Positions 7,235-7,698 of a stretch of 7,698 nucleotides of DNA are shown one piece after another. Origin of the DNA: Candidatus Merdimorpha stercoravium. GTDB taxonomy: Bacteria > Bacteroidota > Bacteroidia > Flavobacteriales > UBA1820. Position 1 is the stretch's first letter. Each line of letters begins with the position of its first letter. The notes beneath the pieces are model-generated. The model was not told the origin of the DNA, did no database searches, and saw only the letters and a program-made list of their open reading frames with translations. The DNA is taken from contig DVLY01000010.1 of assembly GCA_018715295.1 (NCBI GenBank), forward strand, positions 1 through 7,698, given 5' to 3'. Both the position numbers and the translations under genes were made by a program.

Positions 7235-7242
7235 TAACTTTG
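7235..7242 (+). promoter_or_regulatory. Candidate Bacteroidota -7 box for the right-edge gene
   Basis: TAACTTTG matches the Bacteroidota -7 consensus TAnnTTTG at every fixed position. Transcription would begin near 7249, leaving a leader of roughly 58 nt before the ATG at 7307. No obvious TTTG -33 box is present 19-21 bp upstream. It is divergent to, and about 23 bp away from, the candidate -7 box of the minus-strand gene, so the two polymerase footprints would overlap. Confidence 0.42.
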
Positions 7243-7306
7243 AGGGGATTTTTGAGGGCTTTTTTACCCGACCCGACCCGGGGAGGGATGCCCGCCTGCA
7301 AAAAAA

Positions 7307-7698
7307 ATGATGGGACTGTCGTATCTGTGGTCATACCTGTACTACCTTACCGGGGCGAGGAGCGAATACTACGTCCATTCGCCTTTCGTATACTCCCTGA
7401 TGACCGAATGTCTGAAAAAGAAAAGGCGCCTGGTTCCCGAGAGCTGCGACCGTCTTTTCGCGCGGATACAGGACTATCTGTCGTCTTCGGACTTCCCGAG
7501 CGAACTCTACCGCATCCTTCCCGGGGAACCCATCGAAGAGGCTTTTCGCCGCATTCCCCGCCGGGAAGACACCGCTATTTTTATCGATTCTCCCCACCAG
7601 AGCCTCAAGCGCGAGGCCCAGTGGAATGCGCTGTGCGCCGACCCGCAGGTGATCCTGACCATCGACCTGTTCCGCGTGGGGCTGGTCTTTCCTTGCCA
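7307..7698 (+). CDS. Methyltransferase-family-like protein apparently lacking the SAM-binding core (3' truncated by window)
   Basis: An open frame of 130 codons that continues past the window. Residues 24-29 (HSPFVY) and 91-129 (IFIDSPH, then WNAL, then TIDLFRVGLVFP) resemble the two ends of a Bacteroidota class I SAM-dependent methyltransferase-like family, whose usual text is HSPFVF near the N-terminus and F(I)DDIHWS…TIDxFxxGLVFF near the C-terminus. In that family about 150 residues or more separate these ends and hold the Rossmann-like SAM site with a Gly-rich loop. Here only about 60 residues separate them and I see no Gly-rich motif. It is therefore either a shortened derivative that kept a non-catalytic role or a gene with an internal in-frame deletion. 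ATG ATG at 7307/7310 follows an A8 run; GGGAGGG at 7281-7287 is rather far upstream for a ribosome-binding site. Family recognition is from memory; no function is claimed. Confidence 0.6.
   Translation, partial: MMGLSYLWSYLYYLTGARSEYYVHSPFVYSLMTECLKKKRRLVPESCDRLFARIQDYLSSSDFPSELYRILPGEPIEEAFRRIPRREDTAIFIDSPHQSLKREAQWNALCADPQVILTIDLFRVGLVFPC

Noticed and set aside
5346..7310. 654-codon plus-strand open frame opposite aroA and the dihydroorotase-like gene
   Set aside because: Same cause: in register with the sense codons, low-complexity Arg/His/Gly/Gln composition, and no family motif.
7176..7334. N-terminal extension of the dihydroorotase-like gene starting at 7334
   Set aside because: The 53 extra residues show no family similarity, span both candidate promoters, and overlap the start of the divergent gene.
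7288..7698. Alternative plus-strand frame from ATG 7288, also open to the window end, with an A8 run (7300-7307) that could suggest programmed frameshifting
   Set aside because: The frame from 7307 carries the family motifs; the 7288 frame translates to Arg/Pro-rich sequence without motifs. An A-rich stretch before a start codon is ordinary in this phylum, and no frameshift stimulatory structure was seen.

Overview
This is a G+C-rich bacterial window from an ordinary chromosome. The likely host is a Bacteroidota member, probably a Bacteroidales lineage with high G+C such as the Alistipes/Rikenellaceae group. That is an inference from four things: a GH3 glycosidase fused to a beta-lactamase-fold hydrolase, a dihydroorotase homologue with the Bacteroidota-type 'RFGEP' active-site strand, an 'HSPFV…TIDLF..GLVF' methyltransferase-family protein, and TAnnTTTG-like -7 promoter boxes. 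I see no rRNA, tRNA, CRISPR array, insertion sequence or phage gene.

Layout. Positions 1-1396 (+) carry the end of korA and a complete korB, the two subunits of a 2-oxoglutarate:ferredoxin oxidoreductase, 4 bp apart. A perfect 32-bp inverted repeat (1423-1489) lies between korB and the convergent gene and probably terminates both transcripts. On the minus strand, reading from 7175 down to 1494, are three genes: a dihydroorotase-like gene, aroA (EPSP synthase), and a large secreted GH3 + serine-hydrolase fusion resembling the NagZ/AmiE muropeptide-salvage pair. The gaps are 51 bp and 180 bp, so the first two may be co-transcribed; the third has a long, strongly purine-rich leader. A 131-bp divergent promoter region (7176-7306) separates this array from a plus-strand gene that runs off the right edge.

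Functions. KorAB links ferredoxin to 2-oxoglutarate/succinyl-CoA, AroA makes the chorismate precursor, the dihydroorotase homologue belongs by ancestry to pyrimidine synthesis, and the GH3 fusion probably trims peptidoglycan fragments outside the cytoplasm. The genes look like a neighbourhood of housekeeping functions, not one pathway.

Points that stand out: (1) the dihydroorotase homologue has lost the N-terminal H-x-H metal ligands and another expected His, so it is probably not a normal dihydroorotase; (2) the right-edge protein keeps both ends of a methyltransferase-like family but lacks room for the SAM-binding core; (3) the unusually long perfect hairpin; (4) near-complete avoidance of TTA, CTA and TCA codons, which alone creates antisense open frames of up to 1092 codons. 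I found no convincing evidence of a new multi-gene system.
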